NCBI GenBank assembly: GCA_004801635.1
Contig: SSTG01000004.1
Coordinates: 1 to 43,689, forward strand
From: Muribaculum caecicola
GTDB taxonomy: Bacteria > Bacteroidota > Bacteroidia > Bacteroidales > Muribaculaceae
Reading direction: 5' to 3'
Length of the DNA: 43,689 nt
Shown: one piece after another, positions 35,700 to 43,689 of the stretch
Numbering within the stretch: position 1 is the stretch's first letter
How the letters are laid out: each line of letters opens with the position of its first letter
Program-made: the position numbers and the translations under genes
The notes under the pieces: model-generated
The model's input: only the letters and a program-made list of their open reading frames with translations
Databases searched by the model: none
Told to the model about the DNA's origin: nothing

Positions 35700-36959
35700 T
35701 TATTCATAACGGAGAGATTTTGCCGGAGAGATTTTCGAAATAATCCTAACAGGTATAAGCAGCATAGACCATGATACTACAAATACCCCTACATTCAATA
35801 TAATGGCGGCAAACAAGTTCAAACGCACGGGCACGTAACTCAAATAATATGCCGACGGATCAAGCGGTATGATATGCCACACATATTGAACCATAACTAT
35901 TAACAGCGCAACAGCATTTCCTATTATCATTCCGCGCAACACAAGCCGCCATCCTATAGCCGTAAATATATGACGGACCTGTTTGTCGGAAGCTCCCATA
36001 GCTTTCAGCAACCCAATTGTCGATACTCGTTCAAGTATAATTATAAACAGGCTTGAAATCAATGTAAACCCGGCAACAAGCGACATCAAAATCAATATAA
36101 CAACAACATTTGTATCCAACAGTTCAAGCCAGTTCAAATACATCATGGCATTATCGTTCACTGTTGTAATTCTGTATGTTCCGCTCAGTTTGCCGGTATA
36201 TGCAGAAAGCATCATTCTTTGCTGAAGACCTAATGCAGAATCGTCGATTTTATCCGCATTAAAACATTCCAAGTCAATCTGCGACGCCTGCCCGGCACTT
36301 ATAGAATGAAGTCTTTGCAAAACATGTAACGGCACAAAAGCATATACCTTGTCATAATCACTGAAATTTGTATTATATATGTCCGACACTTCAAACCGCC
36401 GAGCCCTGACAGTGCCGTCTATAAAAAAATAGGCATATACCTTGTCTCCGCAATTTAACTTCAAGGAGTTAGCCATCTGGCTGGATATTACTATTTTATT
36501 CCCGTCAAACAAATACTCTATACCATTATTGCCTGTCAGATTAGCCCTTACAAATTTCGCAGTTGGACTGTCTGATTCAATTCCATATAATACAATACCT
36601 TCGAAATCATTTTCGGTTTTTAATATTGCAGGCTGTTTTATGCTGAGACTATAACTTTTAAACAATTCAGAGTCATCTATAATGCTTTTCAGCTCGGCAT
36701 CTAATGTTAGGAAGTCTGTTGCTGGTTCAGAAACGCTATCAGAATAAGCATGCGATGCCAGAATGCTAACCTGCGACTCAAAACCTGCAACCTTATCCTT
36801 TATTTGCTTTTTAAATCCGGAAACTATGGCAATTGAAAGCAGCATAACCATAACAGAAAGGGCTATTCCCGATATAGCTATAATCACACTCGTTGATAAA
36901 CGTTGCGTATTGTCGCTATTCAGCCTTAACCGGCGTGCTATAAAATATGTAGCTTTCAT
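35700..36959 (-). CDS. FtsX-type ABC permease (LolC/LolE-like)
   Basis: This 419-residue inner-membrane protein has the LolC/E plan. One N-terminal helix (about 25-48, SVIIAISGIALSVMVMLLS) precedes a periplasmic domain to about 285. Three C-terminal helices follow, with the coupling segment RVSTIGLLKAMGAS, and the end is SPAKSLRYE. In proteobacteria LolCE with LolD moves lipoproteins from the inner membrane to LolA. No ATPase gene is adjacent, so the partner must be elsewhere. The aminotransferase gene ends 12 nt upstream. The 128 nt beyond the stop hold the rsfS promoter. Confidence 0.9.
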   Translation of the reverse strand: MKATYFIARRLRLNSDNTQRLSTSVIIAISGIALSVMVMLLSIAIVSGFKKQIKDKVAGFESQVSILASHAYSDSVSEPATDFLTLDAELKSIIDDSELFKSYSLSIKQPAILKTENDFEGIVLYGIESDSPTAKFVRANLTGNNGIEYLFDGNKIVISSQMANSLKLNCGDKVYAYFFIDGTVRARRFEVSDIYNTNFSDYDKVYAFVPLHVLQRLHSISAGQASQIDLECFNADKIDDSALGLQQRMMLSAYTGKLSGTYRITTVNDNAMMYLNWLELLDTNVVVILILMSLVAGFTLISSLFIIILERVSTIGLLKAMGASDKQVRHIFTAIGWRLVLRGMIIGNAVALLIVMVQYVWHIIPLDPSAYYLSYVPVRLNLFAAIILNVGVFVVSWSMLLIPVRIISKISPAKSLRYE

Positions 36960-36971
36960 ATAAGTGGTTGT

Positions 36972-38177
36972 TTAATTACATAGTGTTCGCCCGGGATATG
37001 CCTTCAATGCTTCCGACAAAACTTTCATAGCAACAGCCAGTTCCGGTTTTTCAAGCATATAGGCAATACGCACTTCATCACGGCCCATGCCCGGAGTTGT
37101 GTAGAAACCGGATGCCGGAGCCATAAATACAGTTTTTCCCTCATACTGAAAATCCCGAAGGCACCACTCACAAAATTTGTCGGCATCATCAACCGGCAAC
37201 CGTGCTACCGTGTAGAAAGCACCCATAGGTATAGGTGAATAGCACCCAGGTATTTTATTAATTTCATCAATTAAAAACTTTCGTCTTTCCACATACTCGT
37301 TATATGTAGCCAGCATATATTCTGACGAGGTGTCAATCGATGCCTCTGCTACAATTTGCCCAAGCAATGGCGGGCTAAGACGAGCCTGGCAGAACTTCAT
37401 TACATTTTGTTTCAGCTGCTTATGTTTTGTAATAAGAGCCCCTATACGTATTCCGCATTCATTATATCTTTTCGATACGGAATCGATTAACACCACCTGA
37501 TTTTCAATATCCGGCAAATGAAAAGCCGATATATACGGAGCCCCGGTATAACAGAATTCACGATACACCTCGTCGGAAAAAAGAAACAGGTCGTGCTTCT
37601 TAACAAGGTCGCGAATCTGTAGCATTTCCTTCATTGTGTACAGGTATCCTGTCGGATTATTAGGATTACAAATCAGTATACCCTTTGTCCGTGAAGTGAT
37701 AAGTTCTTCAAATTTCTCAACCGGGGGCAATGCAAAACCCTCGTCAATACTCGACGGCACCGTAATAATTTTTGCCCCGGCCGAAATAGCAAAAGCCATA
37801 TAGTTTGCATATGCAGGTTCCGGCACTATTATTTCATCGCCAGGGTCAAGACATGCCATAAACGCAAACAACACAGCTTCCGAACCTCCAGTGGTCACTA
37901 TAATGTCGTCAACATCAACATCTATAGAAAATTTCTTATAATACTGGCACAGCTTCTGTCGCAAAGATAATAATCCTTCCGAGGGGCTATATTCCAAAAT
38001 GCTCCGGTCAATACTTTCCAAAGCCGCAATACCCTCTCTAGGTGTAGGCACATCGGGCTGTCCAATATTTAAATGATATACCTTTACCCCTTTCTCCTTG
38101 GCAACATTTGCAAGCGGCACAAGCCGCCTTATAGGAGAAGCCGGCATTATCGTTCCACGTTCTGATACGTATGGCAT
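36972..38177 (-). CDS. PLP-dependent class I/II aminotransferase
   Basis: This 401-residue fold-type I aminotransferase resembles aspartate/aromatic aminotransferases. The PLP lysine is Lys236 in DSVSKRYNECGIR. Asn174 (NPNNPTG), Asp202 and Tyr205 (SDEVYRE) contact the cofactor, and NIGQPDVPTP is the usual N-terminal block. The specific amino acid cannot be fixed from sequence. An internal ATG at residue 11 is a possible start. It is followed after 12 nt by the LolC/E-like gene, a pairing without evident functional logic. Confidence 0.9.
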   Translation of the reverse strand: MPYVSERGTIMPASPIRRLVPLANVAKEKGVKVYHLNIGQPDVPTPREGIAALESIDRSILEYSPSEGLLSLRQKLCQYYKKFSIDVDVDDIIVTTGGSEAVLFAFMACLDPGDEIIVPEPAYANYMAFAISAGAKIITVPSSIDEGFALPPVEKFEELITSRTKGILICNPNNPTGYLYTMKEMLQIRDLVKKHDLFLFSDEVYREFCYTGAPYISAFHLPDIENQVVLIDSVSKRYNECGIRIGALITKHKQLKQNVMKFCQARLSPPLLGQIVAEASIDTSSEYMLATYNEYVERRKFLIDEINKIPGCYSPIPMGAFYTVARLPVDDADKFCEWCLRDFQYEGKTVFMAPASGFYTTPGMGRDEVRIAYMLEKPELAVAMKVLSEALKAYPGRTLCN

Positions 38178-38263
38178 ACTTAAATTTAATTTTCATGAAT
38201 TATCGTATTCGAACAGCCAGAGTCATATGAATAGATAAATCAAATTTGCAGGATTAATATAAT

Positions 38264-38298
38264 ATTTGTGGGACTGCAGTATATGCCGTCCCACAAAT
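38264..38298 (-). terminator. Hairpin after the TPR gene (possible terminator)
   Basis: ATTTGTGGGAC (38264-38274) and GTCCCACAAAT (38288-38298) form a perfect 11-bp stem with a 13-nt loop, about 30 nt beyond the TPR gene stop. No T-run follows on the minus strand, only an AT-rich stretch. It may terminate weakly or stabilise the 3' end. Confidence 0.5.
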
Positions 38299-38328
38299 TA
38301 ATTCATATATTCTTTTCTTTAATTGGGG

Positions 38329-39585
38329 CTACATTGCCTCAACACGCTTCAGGTTAGCGTCGTCATTGAGCGAATAGTAAAGGCTACGCAATATTCGCTT
38401 TGCCTCAGAAACCATAGAATCGTCAAGAAGGGCATTTTCCAGATATGGAATAGCTTCGCGCAATATCGGATCTATTTTTTCCTCACGAAGCTTATTATAC
38501 TCCGGTGTAGGCAAGTTCGTTGCGTTATCCGATATTTCTGCGGCCTGGGCAAATATTACACGGCCAAGGTCAAACTGAATTTTAGGCGACTTCGGATCAA
38601 GTTGTGCGGCCTTCTCAAAACATTCACGAGCTTTCACCAAATCTTTTTGACTTTGATACAAAATGCCAAGCACGTCATACAAGTCTGCATTATCAGGACT
38701 AACCTCGATTGCCTTTGTTAAAAGCTGCTGGGCTTCGGCATACTGTTCGTGATTAATCTTATCGTTGATAATAATATTCAGATATTTTACAACAGAATCA
38801 CCGTGAAGCTTATTCCCTATTTCGGCATATTCAATAACCTTTGCATCATTTTTGGCTTCTGCAGCGGCTGCAATGGCAAAGTCTATAGTCTGCGGATCGT
38901 TCTTAGTGGTTGCCACAGCATTGTCAAATGCTGCCAATGCCTCAGGGTACATCTGTGCCTGAAGCGCAGCCAGACCTTTAAAGTATTCAAAATCACCGAA
39001 AACTGTATCTCCATATGCTTTTGGTGCCTTGTTGCCAAGAGATTTATTGTTGGGAAGGCCAACATATATATCCCATGCGTTATAGGCATTTTTGAAATCT
39101 TTTGCATAGTACAAAACTTCTCCGGCCGATGCGAAATCATCTTGAAATTCAAGAATTTTCTTTACCATATCCTTTGAATATTTTGTCTTAACCTTTACAC
39201 TGCCGTCTTTCTGCAATTTTGGTTGGCCGGTCTTTTTGTCAATTTCCGGCACTGTGTCCAAAGGAAAAGCTGTCATAAAGTTATTATAACCGTTTATAAG
39301 GGCCACCGACATTTTGACATCGTTATATTTATCGATATTTGCAGCTGCCTTCTGAAGTTTCTGGTTCATATAGTCGCCGAACTCTATGTTTCCGGCCACA
39401 AACCAAGTCCTGGCATCTTCTTTTGATTCAGGATTAGTCAGTGCAGGCGCAAGCTCCTTACGGGCCGCTTCAAAATCAGCATTGAATCCTTTGGATTTTC
39501 CTTCAACTTCGTTGACAAGATTCTTTTGGGCTGAGACTGCCGTTACAGACAGCAATCCTACAGCTAAGATGCATAATTTTTTCAT
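38329..39585 (-). CDS. Secreted tetratricopeptide-repeat protein
   Basis: This 418-residue protein has a signal peptide of about 19 residues (MKKLCILAVGLLSVTAVSAQ, cut after Ala). Alpha-helical repeats run through most of the chain, and the clearest TPR units lie near 295-350 (NADLYDVLGILYQSQKDLVK and the following KARECFEKAAQLDPKSP). It has a predicted periplasmic location. Function is unknown; TPRs usually hold protein complexes together. It starts 42 nt after gyrA, with no evident promoter between, so it is probably transcribed with gyrA. Confidence 0.85.
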   Translation of the reverse strand: MKKLCILAVGLLSVTAVSAQKNLVNEVEGKSKGFNADFEAARKELAPALTNPESKEDARTWFVAGNIEFGDYMNQKLQKAAANIDKYNDVKMSVALINGYNNFMTAFPLDTVPEIDKKTGQPKLQKDGSVKVKTKYSKDMVKKILEFQDDFASAGEVLYYAKDFKNAYNAWDIYVGLPNNKSLGNKAPKAYGDTVFGDFEYFKGLAALQAQMYPEALAAFDNAVATTKNDPQTIDFAIAAAAEAKNDAKVIEYAEIGNKLHGDSVVKYLNIIINDKINHEQYAEAQQLLTKAIEVSPDNADLYDVLGILYQSQKDLVKARECFEKAAQLDPKSPKIQFDLGRVIFAQAAEISDNATNLPTPEYNKLREEKIDPILREAIPYLENALLDDSMVSEAKRILRSLYYSLNDDANLKRVEAM

Positions 39586-39627
39586 AATTATAACAAGGTA
39601 TTATTAGGTTGTTTTTTGCAATTATTG

Positions 39628-42186
39628 TTATTCATTTGATTCTTCCATGTCAACCTCATCGTCGGCTTCGTTTCCGTCGACATCTGGTTCTTCAACTACC
39701 GGATCGTTCAATTCCTCGCCGTCAACAGTTTCAGCCTGGTCGTCAGGGTCGGTTGGTACGGCACACACTGATGCAATAACATCGCCTCTGCGGTCAAGGT
39801 TTATCAAACGTACACCCTGGGTTACACGTCCGGCCTCTTTTATATCGGCAACACGGATTCGCAGAGTTATTCCGGAACGGTTTATAATCATGAGGTCTTC
39901 CTCGTCATTCACGCTCAGGAATCCTACCAATTGTCCGGTACGTTCTGTGACATTGATAGTTTTCATGCCCTGTCCTCCGCGGTTGTGCGGCGTATATGCA
40001 TCAAGCGGAGTGCGCTTTCCAAAACCGTTTTCAGAAATCACCATAACTGTATTTGCACTTTCCGGCTCCATTGTTATCATGCCAACAACCTCGTTATCGT
40101 CGGCTACACGCATTCCGCGTACACCAGAACTTACACGCCCCATGGCACGAAGTGACTTTGTGCTAAAGCGGATAGCCTTACCTTGTCGTGCGGCAAGCAA
40201 TATGTCGGAATTATCATCAGTAAGTTCAACACCTATCAAGGCATCATCTTCGCGAATAATAATAGCTTTCTTACCCTTGGCAAGTACCCTTGAATATTCA
40301 CTTAGCGATGTTTTCTTTATAATACCCCTACGGGTTGCAAATACAAGGTAGTGCGATCCTGTAAATTCGGCATCATCAAGCTGCTTGCAGGCTATATATG
40401 CACGCACCTTGTCGCCAGATTCTATATTCAGCAGGTTCTGCAACGCCCTACCCTTGGTGTTTTTGGCACCTTCAGGAAGTTCGTAAACTTTCATCTTATA
40501 CACCAGACCCCTATCTGTAAAAAACAGCATTGTGTTATGCATAGAGGCGGTATATATATGTTCTATGAAATCTTCGTCGCGTGTAACAGACCCACGCGCA
40601 CCTACACCGCCACGGTTCTGGGCACGGAACTCAGTAAGAGGCGTACGCTTTATATAACCCATATGTGATATAGTTATAACCATATCATCATCCGAATAAA
40701 AATCTTCGGCATTAAAGTCTCCGGCCGTATAATCAATGTCGGTCATTCGCTCGTCGCCATATTTGTCACGTACCTCTATAAGCTCCGATTTAATAAGTTC
40801 TCGACATACATGATCATCGTTCAATATAAGGTTAAGCTCCTCAATACGGGCCATTATTTCCTGATATGCATTGTGGAGTTTTTCCTGTTCCAAACCGGTA
40901 AGCTGTCCCAGGCGCATTGCCACGATAGCCGCAGTTTGCTCATCGCTGAGTCCAAAACGATCGGTAAGGGCCTGACGAGCATCATCTTGACGCTTTGAAG
41001 CCTTTATTATAGCTATAACCTCGTCGATATTTTCCGATGCAATTATCAAGCCTTGAAGTATATGGGCACGTTCTTCCGCTTTACGCAGGTCAAAACGCGT
41101 ACGGCGTATAACAACATCATGACGATGTGATATAAACGCCTCCAATATCTGTTTTAAGTTTAATGTAGCAGGGCGGCCGTTCACAATAGCCACATTGTTC
41201 ACACTGAACGAAGCCTGCAGCTGGGTAAGCTTGTAAAGTTTGTTAAGAACCACATTTGCGTTTGCATCACTTTTCAAACGGATAACAATACGCATGCCCT
41301 TATAGTCACTTTCGTCGTTCAGGTCGGCAATACCGTCTATTTTCTTTTCATTTACAAGGTCGGCAATATACTTTATCAGTTCAGCCTTGTTAACATTATA
41401 AGGTATTTCTGTAACTATAATATTTTCATGGCTTGCCTCTTGTTCTATTTCGGCCTTAGCCCTTATTATAATTCTGCCGCGTCCTGTTTCAAAAGCATCC
41501 TTAACACCGTTATATCCATATATAGTGCCTCCGGTAGGAAAGTCTGGGGCCTTTATATATTTCATCAGCTCGGCAATGGTAAGTTCCGGATTATCAATCA
41601 GTGCAACTGTAGCATTTATTGATTCTGTAAGGTTGTGGGGAGGCATGTTTGTCGCCATACCTACAGCTATACCCGATGTGCCGTTTACCAATAAATTCGG
41701 TATCCTTGTGGGAAGAACGGTAGGTTCCTGACGAGAATTATCATAGTTTGGCTGAAAATCAACTGTTTCCGCATCGATATCAGCCAACATTTCCTCACCT
41801 ATACGCTGTAATCGAACCTCGGTATAACGCATAGCCGCCGCTCCGTCACCGTCGACCGAGCCAAAGTTTCCATGACCGTCAACCAATGTATACCTAAGCG
41901 CCCAAGGCTGGGCCATACGGACAACAGTACCGTAAATTGACGAGTCGCCATGGGGGTGATACTTACCCATAACCTCGCCAACGCAGTTTGCTGACTTCTT
42001 GTGCGGATGGTTGGATGTGTTACCCATTTCGTTCATACCGAAAAGTACACGGCGCTGAACCGGCTTTAAACCGTCACGAACATCGGGCAAGGCACGCGAA
42101 ACGATAACCGACATTGAATAGTCAATGTAGGCCGATTTCATTTCGTTTTCGATATCAATTTTTAGAATTCTATCTTCTTCCAGCAT
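39628..42186 (-). CDS. gyrA: DNA gyrase subunit A
   Basis: This 852-residue breakage-reunion subunit of gyrase introduces negative supercoils. The catalytic Tyr is Tyr121 (AAMRYTEVR). The quinolone region is HPHGDSSIYG with Ser82 (E. coli Ser83) and Gly86 (E. coli Asp87). The C-terminal domain contains six-blade-like repeats, with a GyrA-box-like segment QNRGGVG near residue 520 and an acidic tail. The frame is open 25 codons further upstream, but the conserved start MLEEDRILKI at 42186 is used. The gene has a long structured leader and is divergent from a helicase gene. Confidence 0.96.
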   Translation of the reverse strand: MLEEDRILKIDIENEMKSAYIDYSMSVIVSRALPDVRDGLKPVQRRVLFGMNEMGNTSNHPHKKSANCVGEVMGKYHPHGDSSIYGTVVRMAQPWALRYTLVDGHGNFGSVDGDGAAAMRYTEVRLQRIGEEMLADIDAETVDFQPNYDNSRQEPTVLPTRIPNLLVNGTSGIAVGMATNMPPHNLTESINATVALIDNPELTIAELMKYIKAPDFPTGGTIYGYNGVKDAFETGRGRIIIRAKAEIEQEASHENIIVTEIPYNVNKAELIKYIADLVNEKKIDGIADLNDESDYKGMRIVIRLKSDANANVVLNKLYKLTQLQASFSVNNVAIVNGRPATLNLKQILEAFISHRHDVVIRRTRFDLRKAEERAHILQGLIIASENIDEVIAIIKASKRQDDARQALTDRFGLSDEQTAAIVAMRLGQLTGLEQEKLHNAYQEIMARIEELNLILNDDHVCRELIKSELIEVRDKYGDERMTDIDYTAGDFNAEDFYSDDDMVITISHMGYIKRTPLTEFRAQNRGGVGARGSVTRDEDFIEHIYTASMHNTMLFFTDRGLVYKMKVYELPEGAKNTKGRALQNLLNIESGDKVRAYIACKQLDDAEFTGSHYLVFATRRGIIKKTSLSEYSRVLAKGKKAIIIREDDALIGVELTDDNSDILLAARQGKAIRFSTKSLRAMGRVSSGVRGMRVADDNEVVGMITMEPESANTVMVISENGFGKRTPLDAYTPHNRGGQGMKTINVTERTGQLVGFLSVNDEEDLMIINRSGITLRIRVADIKEAGRVTQGVRLINLDRRGDVIASVCAVPTDPDDQAETVDGEELNDPVVEEPDVDGNEADDEVDMEESNE

Positions 42187-42257
42187 ATTAAAAATATATA
42201 AAGTTCTAACCATAAAGACATTGCCATTGGCAAAAACAAAGGCAATTCCAAATGGCC

Positions 42258-42313
42258 GCAAAACCGCACGGTTCTACCGTCTGACAAACAGAAATGCAGA
42301 AACCCGGTTTTGC
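42258..42313 (-). promoter_or_regulatory. Nested inverted repeats in the gyrA 5' leader
   Basis: GCAAAACCG (42258-42266) and CGGTTTTGC (42305-42313) form a perfect 9-bp outer stem. Inside lies a perfect hairpin ACGGT/ACCGT (42268-42272 with 42276-42280). AACCG (42262-42266) could instead pair with CGGTT (42269-42273), so two exclusive folds are possible. The element lies wholly inside the predicted leader RNA. Confidence 0.45.
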
Positions 42314-42331
42314 TTAAATGAAATTTTCACA

Positions 42332-42339
42332 CAAAGATA
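42332..42339 (-). promoter_or_regulatory. -7 element of gyrA
   Basis: On the minus strand TATCTTTG (42339-42332) matches the consensus. Transcription would start near 42325, giving a leader of about 140 nt. No -33 TTTG is seen. Confidence 0.5.
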
Positions 42340-42489
42340 TGAAAATTTTATAATAAAACGGTTATTTTTCACATCGAACTTACCTATGAAAAATAGCATT
42401 TCTTGCAAAATTGCACGATATCTTCCAGTATCAAACAATAAGTATACGCAACAAATAAGAATAAACTGTTAATTGACTTTATTTTTCAC

Positions 42490-42497
42490 TAAATTTG
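42490..42497 (+). promoter_or_regulatory. -7 element of the helicase gene
   Basis: TAAATTTG matches TAnnTTTG and lies 27 nt before the helicase start. A TGTT at 42467-42470 is 19 bp upstream and could act as a weak -33 box. Confidence 0.55.
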
Positions 42498-42524
42498 TAC
42501 ATACAACAACGTTCTACAGAGCTA

Positions 42525-43689
42525 ATGGAAATAAACGAAGAATTGAAAACTGCGTGGGAATTTGTGGAAAATACGTCCACAAGCGTGTTTCTCACCGGTA
42601 AGGCCGGAACGGGCAAAACCACATTTTTAAAAGAATTACGCAACCGTTCTGCAAAAAACATGGTTGTTGTGGCTCCGTCAGGAGTTGCCGCCATTAATGC
42701 AGGCGGAGTCACTATACACTCTTTCTTTCAAATACCGCTATCACCTTATATTCCAGGCATACGGCATCAAACAAAGTTTAACATTTCAAAAGAGAAAATA
42801 CGTATTATCCGGGCCATTGACCTTTTGGTAATTGACGAAATATCAATGGTTCGTGCCGACACACTTGACGCTGTAGACTCTACATTGAAGCGAATACGAG
42901 CCAACAACCTTCCATTCGGAGGAATACAGTTGCTAATGATTGGCGATCTTCGCCAACTGTCACCTGTTGTCACCGTAGCCGACGAAACTATTATTTCCCA
43001 ACATTATGATTCTCCTTATTTTTTCAGCAGCAAGGCATTGGCTAGTCTAAACTACATAACCTTGCAACTGACACACATGTTCCGTCAGTCAAACAAAGAA
43101 TTTGTCAATCTGCTTAACAACATTCGCCAAAACAAACTTTCAAAAGAAGACTACTGTATTTTAGAAAACAGATACAAACCCGAACTAAAAAACGTAAGGC
43201 TGGAAGACTATATACGCCTAACCGCATACAATCGTGACGCTGACAGGATTAACGACTATTCTCTAAAAGCATTACCTGGCCCTTCACATATTTTTAAAGC
43301 AAAGATAGAAGGCGTGTTCCCAGAAACGTCGTTCCCTAACGCCTCCGAAATAGAATTGAAAATAAACACCCGTGTAATATTTATACGCAACGACAACACA
43401 AGCCAGCAGCGATATTACAACGGAAAAACAGGACATATCAAAGGTTTCCACCCTGCCGGAGTAATTGTCAGGTGCGACAATGAGACAAACGATATTATAG
43501 TAGAGCCCCAAACATGGGAAAACAAATCGTATGTTGTAAATGAGGACACTAACACAATAGAAACCACAATAAGCGGACGATACTCCCAACTTCCGCTAAA
43601 ACTGGCATGGGCAATAACCATACACAAGTCGCAGGGGCTTACTTTCGACAAAGTTATAGTTGATGCCGGATCTTCGTTCGCACCAGGAC
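42525..43689 (+). CDS. Pif1/RecD-like helicase, N-terminal part (runs off the window)
   Basis: A frame of 388 codons is open from the ATG at 42525 to the window end. Walker A GKAGTGKT is at 25-32, Walker B LLVIDEISMV around Asp104/Glu105, motif III-like GDLRQLSPV follows, and the late motif AITIHKSQGLTFDKV lies just before the edge. These are the superfamily 1B features of Pif1-type 5'-3' DNA helicases. The C-terminus is missing, so any extra domain (for example HRDC or UvrD-C-like) is unseen. It is transcribed divergently from gyrA. Confidence 0.9.
   Translation, partial: MEINEELKTAWEFVENTSTSVFLTGKAGTGKTTFLKELRNRSAKNMVVVAPSGVAAINAGGVTIHSFFQIPLSPYIPGIRHQTKFNISKEKIRIIRAIDLLVIDEISMVRADTLDAVDSTLKRIRANNLPFGGIQLLMIGDLRQLSPVVTVADETIISQHYDSPYFFSSKALASLNYITLQLTHMFRQSNKEFVNLLNNIRQNKLSKEDYCILENRYKPELKNVRLEDYIRLTAYNRDADRINDYSLKALPGPSHIFKAKIEGVFPETSFPNASEIELKINTRVIFIRNDNTSQQRYYNGKTGHIKGFHPAGVIVRCDNETNDIIVEPQTWENKSYVVNEDTNTIETTISGRYSQLPLKLAWAITIHKSQGLTFDKVIVDAGSSFAPG

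Larger units (their letters stand above)
42187..42524. other. Divergent intergenic region between gyrA and a helicase gene
   Basis: This 338-bp stretch has no gene I can support. An open frame at 42221-42472 on the plus strand has no recognisable protein and overlaps the gyrA leader. The region holds the gyrA promoter -7 box, the structured gyrA leader and the helicase promoter, each listed separately. Confidence 0.7.

Noticed and set aside
42221..42472. 83-codon plus-strand frame in the gyrA-helicase intergenic region
   Set aside because: The translation is basic and unstructured with no relatives I recognise, it overlaps the gyrA promoter and leader, and it has no promoter of its own.
1..43689. 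CRISPR array, insertion sequence, phage or defence island
   Set aside because: Reading both strands, I found no regularly spaced repeats, transposase, integrase, restriction-modification or toxin-antitoxin genes.

Overview
The window is a 43.7-kb stretch of a Bacteroidales-type genome (phylum Bacteroidota). Several things support this. Promoters repeatedly match the Bacteroides form, with a -7 TAnnTTTG and sometimes a -33 TTTG. Start codons mostly lack purine-rich Shine-Dalgarno sites. FeoA and FeoB are fused, the macrolide-type ABC exporter is split into separate ATPase and permease genes, a DUF4290-murA-rimM cluster is present, and MurA has Asp at the catalytic-loop position. The finer family is not determined. 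Almost all of the window is chromosomal core and envelope/efflux functions. I see no insertion sequence, phage, CRISPR array or toxin-antitoxin pair.

Layout: (1) 1-290, the end of a tRNA cluster (partial Ser-type, Met-CAT, Gly-CCC) closed by a terminator. (2) 404-4965 (+), fused iron transporter feoAB, then gmd and fcl, the two-step GDP-L-fucose pathway. (3) 4979-11180 (-), apparent operon obgE - sialate O-acetylesterase - sialate O-acetylesterase - RluA-type pseudouridine synthase - M18 aminopeptidase. (4) 11427-16933 (+), RND efflux operon: lipoprotein adaptor, pump, TolC. (5) 17022-21141 (+), pyrB-pyrI, a flavin reductase, glyA and an acylglycerophosphate acyltransferase. (6) 21298-22249, an orphan pRiA4b-ORF3-like acidic protein convergent with a CPHC thioredoxin. 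(7) 22420-28788 (+), TolC - MacA-like adaptor - ABC ATPase - FtsX-type permease - LytS-like sensor kinase - LytTR regulator, an exporter carrying its own two-component system. (8) 28881-32864 (+), a TetR regulator, fabG, DUF4290, murA and rimM. (9) 33136-39585 (-), ftsH, rsfS, a LolC/E-type permease, an aminotransferase and a TPR protein. (10) gyrA (-), divergent from a helicase of the Pif1/RecD type that runs off the right edge.

Themes: envelope construction is prominent (GDP-fucose, MurA, FabG, PlsC, LolC/E-like permease, two tripartite exporters), alongside ribosome maturation factors (ObgE, RluA-type, RimM, RsfS). No obviously undescribed multi-gene system is visible. The most interesting signals are regulatory and residue-level. 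They are perfect inverted repeats placed on promoter elements of fabG and pyrB, an imperfect one at feoAB, and perfect ones upstream of both efflux operons. There is also a nested, possibly switchable RNA structure in the gyrA leader, a tandem pair of secreted sialate esterases inside a GTPase/rRNA-modification operon, and natural active-site substitutions in MurA, the RND pump and the thioredoxin.
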